From: Candidatus Sysuiplasma superficiale
GTDB taxonomy: Archaea; Thermoplasmatota; Thermoplasmata; Sysuiplasmatales; Sysuiplasmataceae
Length of the DNA: 61,313 nucleotides
Assembly (NCBI GenBank): GCA_019720975.1
Contig: JAGVSJ010000011.1
Coordinates: 1 to 61,313, forward strand
Direction of reading: 5' to 3'
Below the pieces are notes generated by a model that worked only from the letters and a program-made list of their open reading frames with translations, did no database searches and was not told the origin of the DNA. Each line of letters begins with the position of its first letter. Within the stretch, counting starts at the first letter, position 1. A program made the position numbers and the translations under genes. Of this stretch, positions 26,720 to 36,200 are shown in pieces.

Positions 26720-27663
26720 CCGCATTTAACAAGACTAAGGAAAAGATAGAGGTGGACGACATTGAGTTCTGCCCCGAATGTAACAGCTCGCATCTTGAAG
26801 AAGACTACGAAAGAGGGGAACTGGTGTGTGCAGACTGCGGACTGGTGATAAGTGAAAATCTCATCGACCCAGGGCAGGAGTGGCGTGGCTTCGATGCGGA
26901 ACAGAATGAAAAGAGGGCGCGCACCGGTGCGCCGATAACATACACAGTCCACGACAAGGGTCTATCCACCGAAATATCGTGGAAGAACGTTGACATCTAC
27001 GGTAAAAGCGTCCCGGCAAGGAACAAGCCCCAGCTCTACAGGATGAGGAAGTGGCAGAAGAGACTTCGTGCGGCAAACGCTGTCGAACGGAATCTCATGG
27101 TTGCACTGAGCTCAATTGAAAGAACGTGCTCCAACATGGGTCTACCTAAAAATGTCAGAGAAGAGGCCGCAGTCATATACAGGAAGGCTGCATCAAAGGA
27201 TCTGATACGCGGCAGGAGCATCGAGGGTGTCGTGGCCGCTTCGATCTACGCAGCTGCCAGACAGCTGAACTTCCCGCGCGCTATAGAGGAGGTTGCAAGG
27301 TCCAGCCGGGTTGGGAGGAAGGAAATTGGGAGGAACTACAGGACGCTTGTCAGGGAACTAAAACTATCCCTTCTTCCCACCACACCTGAGGACTACATAT
27401 CCAGGTTCTGCAGCGAACTGAATCTTGGCACTGACGTTGAGGCGAAGGCGCTGGAAATACTCAAGGGAATGAAGGAAGGGTCGCTCACTGTCGGGAAGGG
27501 TCCGACAGGCATCGCTGCTGCAGCCATATACATTGCTGCCATACTTTCAGGCAAGAAGAGGACACAGGAAGAGATAGCCACCGTGTCTGGCGTCACGGAG
27601 GTAACCCTCCGGAACAGGTTCAAGGACATAACGACGACACTTTCCATCGGCGCAGAACTCTGA
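26716..27663 (+). CDS. tfb: transcription initiation factor B (TFB)
   Basis: A 315-residue archaeal TFIIB homologue that bridges TBP-TATA and RNA polymerase. The N-terminal zinc ribbon has Cys19, Cys22, Cys38 and Cys41. The B-reader/linker region contains LIDPGQEWRGFDAEQNEKRA. Two cyclin-fold repeats follow (~120-210 and ~215-310), each with the typical GRSIEGVVAASIYAAAR and GKGPTGIAAAAIYIAA segments. Full length and apparently intact. Its long upstream region is described separately. Confidence 0.95.
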   Translation: MTAFNKTKEKIEVDDIEFCPECNSSHLEEDYERGELVCADCGLVISENLIDPGQEWRGFDAEQNEKRARTGAPITYTVHDKGLSTEISWKNVDIYGKSVPARNKPQLYRMRKWQKRLRAANAVERNLMVALSSIERTCSNMGLPKNVREEAAVIYRKAASKDLIRGRSIEGVVAASIYAAARQLNFPRAIEEVARSSRVGRKEIGRNYRTLVRELKLSLLPTTPEDYISRFCSELNLGTDVEAKALEILKGMKEGSLTVGKGPTGIAAAAIYIAAILSGKKRTQEEIATVSGVTEVTLRNRFKDITTTLSIGAEL

Positions 27664-27717
27664 AGCTGTACCTCCCTGTAACGGCAGGCAGGTTTTAGTG
27701 CCCGAAGGAATACAAAC

Positions 27718-27726
27718 AATTTTAAC
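27718..27726 (+). promoter_or_regulatory. TATA-like box of thrS
   Basis: AATTTTAAC about 38 bases before the TTG start at 27760, predicting a short leader. Confidence 0.4.
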
Positions 27727-27759
27727 TGTTTTCTACCTAGCGTCAGCCGGCTGAGTGAA

Positions 27760-29601
27760 TTGAAGCTTCTTTTCATACACGCTGACCGGATGACATACGA
27801 AATCAGGAGCGCTACCAAAGCAGCTGAAGAACTGGAAGACAGTGCGAAGAGATACAGTTCTGACGATATCCTGGTATGTTTCACCTCTGTGGAGAAGGAT
27901 GATTTCAGCAAGGGAGACGCTCTTGTAAGGAAGGCCGCAGAGGAGGTGCACAGTGTTGCTGAGGCCGTTGGAGCAGACAGGATACTCATCTACCCTTACG
28001 CACACCTCTCATCCAACCTCGCTTCCCCAAAGGATGCTGTGAGGGTTCTCGACGCATTTCACAAAGCCGTTTCAGAGGAACATCGTGCCGACAGGGCGCC
28101 CTTCGGTTGGTACAAGGCGTTCACCATTACGTGCAAGGGGCACCCCCTTTCTGAGCTGTCTCGATCCGTCGATATCGAAAAGACAGAAACCAGGAAGAAG
28201 GGGGAGGACAGGTATTTTATTCTGCTGCGCAACGGTGAAAGGGCCAGGCCTGAAAAGTATCTCACGGACAACAGATGCTTCATGGCCATGGTCAGGAAGG
28301 AAGCGCTAAGGGAACAGGTGGGAAGCAGTTCAGCTCCGGAATACCTCAAACTGTGCAAGAAATTCGGAATTGAATGGGAGAAAATGAGTGACGCAGGACA
28401 TGAGGTGTATCATCCCAACGCCGCACTGATGTTTGACCTGAGCATGGATTATGCGAGACAGGTCATATCAGGCCTCGGCCTGTCTGTATTCTCGGTAAAG
28501 GGAACGAATATGTTCAGTCTTGACGAGCCTGCCGTGAGGGAGCATGCTGAACTGTTCGGCGACAGGCTGTACACTCTGGAGTCGGACAGCAGGCAGTACG
28601 TGCTTCGTTACGCCGCCTGTCACCAGCAGTTCTCAATGATGAGCAGGTGGAATATCAGCTACAGGCAGATGCCTCTTGCTGCCTTCGAGATTGCTGACGC
28701 CTACAGGTACGAACAGTCCGGTGAGACAATGCTGCTCTTCAGACTGAGGCGCCTCAATATGCCCGATCTTCATGTTCTGTGCAGGGATATGACAGAGGCA
28801 TATGAATGGTTCAGGAAGATACATGACAGGATATATGCTGAGATTGAAAGGATAGGAACGGATTATGAGATGCTTGTAAACGTCTCCTCAGAGAAGGCGT
28901 TTGAGGAGAACAGGGAGTTCATACTTTCTCTCATAAAGGAGAAGGGGAAGGACTGCCTCGTCCATATCTACCCCGAAGGTTCAAATTTCTACTGGACAGT
29001 GAACATTGAGTATCACCTCCTGGACCAGATGGGACGTGCCAGGGAGATCGGAACTGTTCAGATCGACACCGGAAATGCGAAGCGTTTCAACATCACATAT
29101 GCAGATTCTGAGGGCAGGAAGAATTATCCCATAATACTGCACACTGCGATAGTTGGAACAATTGAGCGCTTCATGTACGCGATGTTCGACCAGGCAATCA
29201 GGAGAGCAGCGGAGAGCGGAAAGCCAGGATATCTCCCGTTCTGGTTCACACCGGAGCAGTTCAGGCTGCTTCCAATATCTGAAAAACACTCGGCAAGGGC
29301 AGCGGAGATTGCAAAGCTCCTCAATTCTTCAGGCTTCAGGGCCGGAGTGGATGATCGGGAGCTCACAATTTCGAAGAAGGTACGGGAGGCGAAGCAGGAC
29401 TGGGTCTCATTTGTCATAGTGGTCGGGGACAGGGAACTCTCATCCGATAAACTCAACGTGTACGACAGAGAGCTGGATGTCAACAGGGACCTAACTTTGC
29501 CCGCCCTTCTTTCGGAGGCTGAGAGAAGGTCATCAGAATATCCGAAGAGACAGCTGTACCTTCCTGTCGAACTTTCACGCCGCGTTGATTTTTCCACCTG
29601 A
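27760..29601 (+). CDS. thrS: threonyl-tRNA synthetase, archaeal type
   Basis: A 613-residue class II synthetase. The N-terminal ~145 residues (LLFIHADRMTYEI at the start) are the archaeal editing domain related to D-aminoacyl-tRNA deacylase, not the bacterial TGS/N2 type. The catalytic core follows with GHEVYHPNAALM, VKGTNMFSLDEPAVREHAEL, AACHQQFSMMSRWNISYRQM and AFEIADAYRYEQSGE. The C-terminal ~110 residues are the anticodon-binding domain. The TTG start begins exactly at the conserved MKLLFIHAD-type N-terminus. Confidence 0.93.
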   Translation: MKLLFIHADRMTYEIRSATKAAEELEDSAKRYSSDDILVCFTSVEKDDFSKGDALVRKAAEEVHSVAEAVGADRILIYPYAHLSSNLASPKDAVRVLDAFHKAVSEEHRADRAPFGWYKAFTITCKGHPLSELSRSVDIEKTETRKKGEDRYFILLRNGERARPEKYLTDNRCFMAMVRKEALREQVGSSSAPEYLKLCKKFGIEWEKMSDAGHEVYHPNAALMFDLSMDYARQVISGLGLSVFSVKGTNMFSLDEPAVREHAELFGDRLYTLESDSRQYVLRYAACHQQFSMMSRWNISYRQMPLAAFEIADAYRYEQSGETMLLFRLRRLNMPDLHVLCRDMTEAYEWFRKIHDRIYAEIERIGTDYEMLVNVSSEKAFEENREFILSLIKEKGKDCLVHIYPEGSNFYWTVNIEYHLLDQMGRAREIGTVQIDTGNAKRFNITYADSEGRKNYPIILHTAIVGTIERFMYAMFDQAIRRAAESGKPGYLPFWFTPEQFRLLPISEKHSARAAEIAKLLNSSGFRAGVDDRELTISKKVREAKQDWVSFVIVVGDRELSSDKLNVYDRELDVNRDLTLPALLSEAERRSSEYPKRQLYLPVELSRRVDFST

Positions 29602-29688
29602 CCGTCATAGGAGTGAGCGTGAATATGTTGCAGAGGAGGCATACTGCCAGCATCCTGTGCTGATCATCCCTTGAGCGCGGTGCTGCCT

Positions 29689-30387
29689 CTAGACGCTGAC
29701 GGCCGCATTGAAGCGCGTTGCGCTGTCAACGCATCTCTTCACTATCGACATAAGATCAATTTTTTCCTCTTCCGCCTTAATTTGCGAACTTACAGTCCTT
29801 GTGGCAGGATTCCCTGCTGCGAACAGGGTGCAGCAGTCCTCATGAGGCCTTATCGATATATCGTAGGTGCCAATCTTTCTTGCAATCTCGATTATCTCCG
29901 TCTTGTCAAAACCTATCAGCGGCCGCACTATCGGAAGGGAGACAGCGCTGTCCACAGTTGCAAGGTTCTGAAGCGTTTGAGAGGAAACCTGTCCAAGGCT
30001 GTCCCCTGTCACAATGAAGGAGGCGCCCTTCATTTGAGCGATCCTTTCTGCAATGACTGCCATTGCCCTCCTGTAGACGACAATCCTGTACCTGTTTGGT
30101 ATATTCCTGAGCACTGCTTCCTGCAGTTCAAGGAAGGGAACCAGGAGCAGTTCGCTTCCCTCCCTGTTTCTGACCTTCAGATAGAGCTCCTTTGCCTTCT
30201 CTATTGCGGAGGAACAGGAGAACGGATAGCTGTGAAAATGAACAAAATCCAGAGAGACTCCCCTGCGGCCGATGAGCCAGGCGGCCACAGGCGAATCTAT
30301 GCCGCCGGATATCAGGGCAACCGCCTTTGAATGGCCTGTGCCTTGCGGAACACCTGAATCCTGAGCATCGATGCTTACATAGGTCAT
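29689..30387 (-). CDS. ThiI-type PP-loop sulfurtransferase/adenylase lacking the THUMP domain
   Basis: A 232-residue protein equivalent to the AANH (PP-loop) domain of ThiI. PP-loop SGGIDSP lies at 27-33, then the FVHFHSYPFSCSSAIEKA strand-helix, VTGDSLGQVSSQTLQNL and the PHEDCCTLF cysteine pair. ThiI makes 4-thiouridine at position 8 of tRNA. The usual N-terminal ferredoxin-like and THUMP tRNA-binding domains (about 160 residues) are absent here and not encoded in the upstream DNA. tRNA binding would need a partner, or the substrate differs. Converges on thrS. Confidence 0.85.
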   Translation of the reverse strand: MTYVSIDAQDSGVPQGTGHSKAVALISGGIDSPVAAWLIGRRGVSLDFVHFHSYPFSCSSAIEKAKELYLKVRNREGSELLLVPFLELQEAVLRNIPNRYRIVVYRRAMAVIAERIAQMKGASFIVTGDSLGQVSSQTLQNLATVDSAVSLPIVRPLIGFDKTEIIEIARKIGTYDISIRPHEDCCTLFAAGNPATRTVSSQIKAEEEKIDLMSIVKRCVDSATRFNAAVSV

Positions 30388-30484
30388 GCTGAGAGCATAG
30401 ACCAGCGCTCTGATTTATCCTTTATCCGTGTCGTCTTACCGGGCAAAGCCGTCCTTCGCCGAAGGAAGGTGTCAATGGATTAAC

Positions 30485-30493
30485 TTAATTATA
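30485..30493 (+). promoter_or_regulatory. TATA box of the secreted PNGase/S53 pair
   Basis: TTAATTATA. A start about 25 bases on falls at the ATG of a 10-codon frame at 30512-30544, whose TGA overlaps the GTG at 30541 as GTGA. Confidence 0.5.
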
Positions 30494-30511
30494 CAAGTTG
30501 AGATTACTGTA

Positions 30512-30544
30512 ATGAGCTTCAACTGCACCAATGATGGGGAGTGA
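30512..30544 (+). CDS. possible 10-codon leader peptide before the PNGase A-like gene
   Basis: ATG 30512 sits at the predicted transcription start. The frame encodes MSFNCTNDGE and stops at TGA 30542-30544, overlapping the GTG start of the next gene. Arrangement matches the upstream frame of TFB. Too short to judge by coding content. Confidence 0.25.
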   Translation: MSFNCTNDGE

Positions 30545-33279
30545 AGAGTTTGCAAATGAATTGTAAGAGATTTTTCTCTCTTTTTGCCGTGTTAGTGATG
30601 TTGGTCGCATCCGTTTCAGTCCTGGCAGGCCAGTATGGTACAGGATATGGATTTCGGTCCAACGGTAGGGCGTCGCCATTTGACGCTCAGGGCACCGCAG
30701 TTTCCAGTTACTCCAGCCTTTCGCCTGTGCCGAAGGCTCTGAGCTCGATGGCTCTGAAGGCCAAAGATTCATTTTTCTCACAAAACTTCACAACAAATTA
30801 CACACCATCCTCTTCAGCTTCTTCCACCCCTGCGGCTTATTCCGGCCAGGCAGTGAAGGACCCGTTCGGCAACTCCTCATTCATCCAGTATGGTGCTCCT
30901 GCCTTCACAGGACATGTTCTTTCTGACTTTCCGATGCAGTTTCTGGTCTCCTACAACAATTCCACCCATGAAAAACTGCTGATATCCGCGGACCAGAATT
31001 ATGTATTCGTAGGTTACTACGGCATGATGTCCGGGCAGTCGCTTTATGTCATGTTCGCAAACGACACATCATCAGGTTTCGGCACAACGAATTTCACCAA
31101 TATGCACAACAGCTCAGGTTTCAGGAAGTGGGATGTGAACTTCAACTCGAGCCTGCCGATAAATGCATTTTTCTTTGCAAATCTGACAGGCCTTGTATCC
31201 ACTTCCAATGCAACGCTCGCAACTGTCACAACTTCTGTTTCGCTGAGCAACTCACGGCCTGTGGCCGTTTCCCACCCTCTTGCGGCGGATCAGGTATTTT
31301 TCAACAGAACATCCAATTCCACGGAGTTCTACATTCCCTGGTCCCTCCTCTACCCTGACAATGTGTCAGGTTTCAGGAATCTTTCAGTGATTGCCCTGAC
31401 TTCAGTGAGCCTTGCCGTCGTTAGCACACTTCCTTCCGTGCAGCCGAGCAGGATTGGCCTGTATTATTTTGCCGACAGTTACGTGAACTTCACTTCAACA
31501 TTCAGCTATTCCGCCACTTCCCCGTTCACAGTCAGTGCTGTCTACCAGGAGTATGTTTCCCATACCACAATCAGCACCGTTGGTACACTGCTCTACTTCC
31601 CCTCGTCACTCCACTATTCAAAGATAGTGGCAAATTTTCAGAACATATTCATCAGCAACGTGTTCGACACTAGCTATTCGATAACAGTGTCGGGCGTTGA
31701 GATAATGGCAGGCAACACAAACGAATTCATAAACACTTACACTGCAATGGACGTAACCAACTATTCCAGCCTGTTCTCCGGCGTCCAGTCTGTGACTGTC
31801 TCCTCTGCACAGTTCAATCCGGGCTACGCTTCACTCCTCTCCGCAATATTTACTTTTACGCCGACGTCCTCATCAGGCTCAGGATATCAGCACGTCCTTC
31901 CAGTCATAAGCGGCGGATCGGTTCCACCCTTTTCACTTGCAGGGCGGCAGCCCTATGCTGAGAACGGAAATATACTGGTCCCCTACAATTATACGGAGTC
32001 ATTCAATGTCACATTCCCCTCCAACATAAGCAGGCTCGAACTTAATCTGTTTATCCTGCAGAATCAGAACGATGAGTTCTGGTACGGCAACCAGCCTCCC
32101 TTCAGGGAATTCCTTGTTTCTGTCAACAACGTGGATGTTGCTGCAGTGCAGCCGTATCCGAATGTGCAGACAGGAGGAATAGATTTCATGCTCTGGGAGC
32201 CGATAAACGCAATCGGTGCAAATCTCAACCCGCCGTACGCCGTGAATCTTACACCATTTTCATATCTTTTCTCCGGCAAGGCTCAGATCAACCTCACAGT
32301 GATAAACGATGAAAATGTCTGGATCAGGGTAGGGCTTAACTTCCTTTACAACGTGAATGTTTCACAACCAGCCGTCAAGGAGGTGTCATACAGCCACACT
32401 GAACAGAACAACTACATCCAGACCCCCGGTCTCGTTTATGTCAAGAACACTACCGGTTATATCAGCCCTTCAACCATGTGGCTGAACGATACGAATTATC
32501 ACAACACAACCCTCAGCGTGGAGTCGGATTTCATCTCCGCAGGAAACAAGACAACTATGTCTTCTCTCTATGAATCTTCCTTCTTCTCTACAAGTGTTCA
32601 GTTCAACCCCGAGTTCTATTACGGACAGGAAGTCTCCAGTTCCGTATTCATTCTTCCATACTACCAGATATCCTCCACCCGCCAGTATCAGCTGTATCAG
32701 ACCAACGAGAAAACAGTAAATTTGACAAGCAAAAAGACACTTTACGACAAGTCAGTATCAACCGAACTCATTTACGGCATATCATTCCGCTTCGGTCTCA
32801 ATATAGAGATTTATGACGGCTTCCCGATATATTATTTGAGTCTCACAATAAACCAGACAAGGGAAGTTCTGGTGAACTCGTCAGTATTCTCAGACATGAC
32901 GGGAACTCCTGTCTGGACCAACATCACGTACAGCACCTACCGTACGGTTACAGCTTCGGGTCTGAGCATACTCGCCTTCGTGGGCCCTGGGCTGGCCTTC
33001 ATCATCTACAATTTTGGAGTGACAGCTTCCTTCCGTTCGTCAGGTTATTCAGAGTGGATCAATTCGGTCGAGGTCGTTCATCTCTTCGCAACACAGTACA
33101 TGCAGGCCGTGAACAACACAACTGAAAGGGTCGGAACACTCATAGAGGTTGTTTCAGGGAACGGCATGTCTGCCGTACCGGAGAAGCATCCCTCCCAGCA
33201 GCGATACAGTAGCGTGATGAAAATTGCTCAGTCCCCTGCCGGAAACCTCTTTGGCTCATCCGCCTTTAAAAGGGAGTGA
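30541..33279 (+). CDS. secreted PNGase A-like glycoamidase (peptide N-glycosidase family)
   Basis: A 912-residue secreted protein with an N-terminal signal peptide (~8-30, RFFSLFAVLVMLVASVSVLA). It is very rich in Ser, Thr, Asn and N-x-S/T sites. Residues about 498-605 carry a clear PNGase A signature: NDEFWYGNQPPFREFLVSVN, then TGGIDFMLWEP at 544-554, AIGANLNPPYAVNLTPF and INDENVWIRVGLNFLYN. That order matches plant/fungal PNGase A (EFWYTN, FREV, TGGI..LWRP, LTPF). PNGase A releases N-glycans at acidic pH. A hydrophobic stretch near 806-830 may anchor it. GTG 30541 is used; ATG 30556 is possible. Only 6 bases separate it from the S53 protease gene. Confidence 0.75.
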   Translation: MKSLQMNCKRFFSLFAVLVMLVASVSVLAGQYGTGYGFRSNGRASPFDAQGTAVSSYSSLSPVPKALSSMALKAKDSFFSQNFTTNYTPSSSASSTPAAYSGQAVKDPFGNSSFIQYGAPAFTGHVLSDFPMQFLVSYNNSTHEKLLISADQNYVFVGYYGMMSGQSLYVMFANDTSSGFGTTNFTNMHNSSGFRKWDVNFNSSLPINAFFFANLTGLVSTSNATLATVTTSVSLSNSRPVAVSHPLAADQVFFNRTSNSTEFYIPWSLLYPDNVSGFRNLSVIALTSVSLAVVSTLPSVQPSRIGLYYFADSYVNFTSTFSYSATSPFTVSAVYQEYVSHTTISTVGTLLYFPSSLHYSKIVANFQNIFISNVFDTSYSITVSGVEIMAGNTNEFINTYTAMDVTNYSSLFSGVQSVTVSSAQFNPGYASLLSAIFTFTPTSSSGSGYQHVLPVISGGSVPPFSLAGRQPYAENGNILVPYNYTESFNVTFPSNISRLELNLFILQNQNDEFWYGNQPPFREFLVSVNNVDVAAVQPYPNVQTGGIDFMLWEPINAIGANLNPPYAVNLTPFSYLFSGKAQINLTVINDENVWIRVGLNFLYNVNVSQPAVKEVSYSHTEQNNYIQTPGLVYVKNTTGYISPSTMWLNDTNYHNTTLSVESDFISAGNKTTMSSLYESSFFSTSVQFNPEFYYGQEVSSSVFILPYYQISSTRQYQLYQTNEKTVNLTSKKTLYDKSVSTELIYGISFRFGLNIEIYDGFPIYYLSLTINQTREVLVNSSVFSDMTGTPVWTNITYSTYRTVTASGLSILAFVGPGLAFIIYNFGVTASFRSSGYSEWINSVEVVHLFATQYMQAVNNTTERVGTLIEVVSGNGMSAVPEKHPSQQRYSSVMKIAQSPAGNLFGSSAFKRE

Positions 33280-33285
33280 ACAGAC

Positions 33286-36200
33286 ATGAAAAATTATGGT
33301 AGACTGAAGACTGTGACGGTAATCTTGATTGCGGCCGTGATGATAACGACCTCATCTGCGTATGCACTGAGTTCTGCCGGAAACGATAATGCATCAGGAG
33401 GCGGGCTGACGGCCAAACAGCTCATAAACGGGCCATACACCACCTCCCCTTACAGTGAGATGCCCATGATGAAGGGTGCCCGGGAGCTGGGCCCGGCACC
33501 CTCTTCAATGCCCATGTACATCACAGTAAGCTTCTCCATAAGAAACAGCCAGCAACTTGCAGCACTGATAAAACAGCAGCAGACACCCGGCTCTGCGCAG
33601 TACAGGCATTTCCTCACCCTCAGTCAGTTCGAGAAGGAGTACGGTCCCACCCCTCAAGTCTACAATGAGACACTTGCCTACTTCTCGGCAATGGGTTTCA
33701 CTCCTGTGAAGACAGGAACGACAATGACAATAGGTTTCCATTCCACCGCGTCTGAGGTCTCGTCAGCATTCAGGACACAGATCAACCTCTTCAGGCTCTC
33801 CAATGGTACAGTTGTGTATGCAAATTCCGGTCCGCTGGCTCTTCCGACCGCCATTGCAGACTCCGTTGCGTCCGTAAACGGACTGACAGACATAATCAAG
33901 GTTCATCCTGATTTGATGCAGGCTCCGCTGTCCCTGAGAGGAACATCAGTAAATGGTGTCTCGACATCCTCCTCAGATCCTGTGGTTTACAGGACAATGG
34001 CCCAGGCAGTGAATTTCACACATCCCGGCTTCCTTTATGTCAACTCCTCCTTCCCGTTTGGTGAATGGCAGTTTCTGAATCCTTCGACGATGACGGTTGC
34101 ATACAACGCCACTCCACTGTATTCAATGGGAGACAGGGGGCAGGGGACCACCATAGCTGTTGTGATGGCCGAGGGATACAACCCTTCAGACCTGGCTTCA
34201 TTTGCCCAGATGGTTTACGGAAATCCGAATCAGATACTTGACAGGCTCACAGCCTATCCTGTAGAGGGGGGTACCTCAAATGCAGCCCCGCCCGGAAGCA
34301 CACTGCAGCTCGGCGGTGACGCATTCGAATTCAGCCTCGACATCGAATATTCAAGCACAATGGCCCCTGCGGCTCATATCGACGCTGTTTACGGACCGAC
34401 CCTCAGCACGGCTTCGCTTGTCAGCGCCTATGCCGAACTGACCACTCTTAACCCTCTCCCAAATGTAATAACCAACAGCTGGGGTGGCGCCGAGGATATC
34501 TGGTGGAATCTCTACGGTCCTTCGTGGCAGAGTGCAAGGGCGCTTGAGGACTATTTCATGCAGCTGACCAGCATGGGATCCACAATACTCGCCTCCTCCG
34601 GTGACAGCGGCGGTTACGACTCCTACTCCGGCCTGCTTTCAGTATCGCTGCCTGCCTCCTCGCCTTATGTTGTGGCTGTCGGCGGTGTTCAGACAACTGT
34701 TGGAAATCTGACTGGTGTGCAGTTCCCGACACCGCCGCAGTACGTGGTCAACCAGACACTGGCCCCGTACGGTTTCAGTGAAGTTAGCTCATATCCCGCA
34801 TGGTTCCCCAACTACCCCGTGAACGGCTCTACAGTTGGATATGCGACACAGGAGTCCTACTGGTACACGCCAGGAACATCACCGAACTCTCCTGATTACG
34901 CCTCCGGCGGTATAGGCCTGAGCTACTGGTTCACCCAGCCGTGGTGGCAGCATGGGCCGTATGTACCGAATACGGGAAGAAGGATGGTCCCTGATATTGC
35001 GGCTGAGGCAAACTTCAATGAGACTGTCTACTTCGATGGTGCATGGAACTTCTTCTGGGGAGGCACAAGCTTTGCGTCACCGACTGTTGCGGGTGAATTG
35101 GCCCTGCTTGACTCCTACCTGAACACTACAATCGGCAGCACGCCCGGGCGCTCAAGCTTTTACCTGGGACTAGCGCAGCCTCTTCTCTACAACATAGGTA
35201 ATGACAATCATCTGCCGTACAGTGCATATACCCAGATATCCTCGGGAAACAATTCCTGGGATCTCTACGCACTCTCACAGGGCTATGGATGGCCCGGAGG
35301 ACAGAACTGGCCTGTCAGCTCCACAGGACCGGTGAAGGGCTGGAACCTGCTCGCAGGCCTTGGTGTGCCGAACATAGCGAATCTCGCATACGATGCGAAC
35401 ATGCTGCTGAACCCTTCACTTTTCACTGACAGGTTGGTGGTTGAGCTTAACGGTCAGCCCTTGACACGCATTGCCGGAAACGCCACATATCCTCTCACGC
35501 TTTACAATACAACGACAGGACTGGGCGAAGCAGGGGTACCCGTAAACATGACATTCACCTCCGTAACCGGACAAACAACATACATCAGCAATACCACGAA
35601 TACCACTGGTGGTTTCATCCTCAAGACGGACGGTCTGCATGGCTACCTTGCAATATACAGCCATGCCAAGAATGTCGGAAGCGGTTTCCAGTCTGTCTGG
35701 ATATCAAGGCCAAATTTAACTGCGGGACAGATAACTGTTACCGTGCTCGGCCACCGGTCAATCATGGGCGGTTTTGATTTCTTCAATGGCTACCTGAGCC
35801 AGAATTATCCCGCAATCGGGAGCCTCATGCCCAATACTGTTGCCGTCCAGGTGACCTATAAGGCAACTCCCGCATCCGTCCCCCAGCCGGTATACAATGC
35901 TGTTGTTGTGGCAACAACCGTACATGAACCATACGTCTCCTCTCCGCCTGATATGCTCAATCCTAATTATGCGGCACTTTCCTCACTGAATTATACACCT
36001 GTCAGATCAATGAGCCTTACCAACCTCTCAGGCATTGCCTATGTCGAAACATGGAACGTTCTTCAGAACGAGAATTACAATGTGTCCGCCTATTACCTGG
36101 GTCTTACGAATTCCACAAATTTCACCGTCACTCCACACTTCAACATTCAGGCACTGAACTCCTTCTCATCCCTCCTGGGCACACTTTACGGAGGGGCAGC

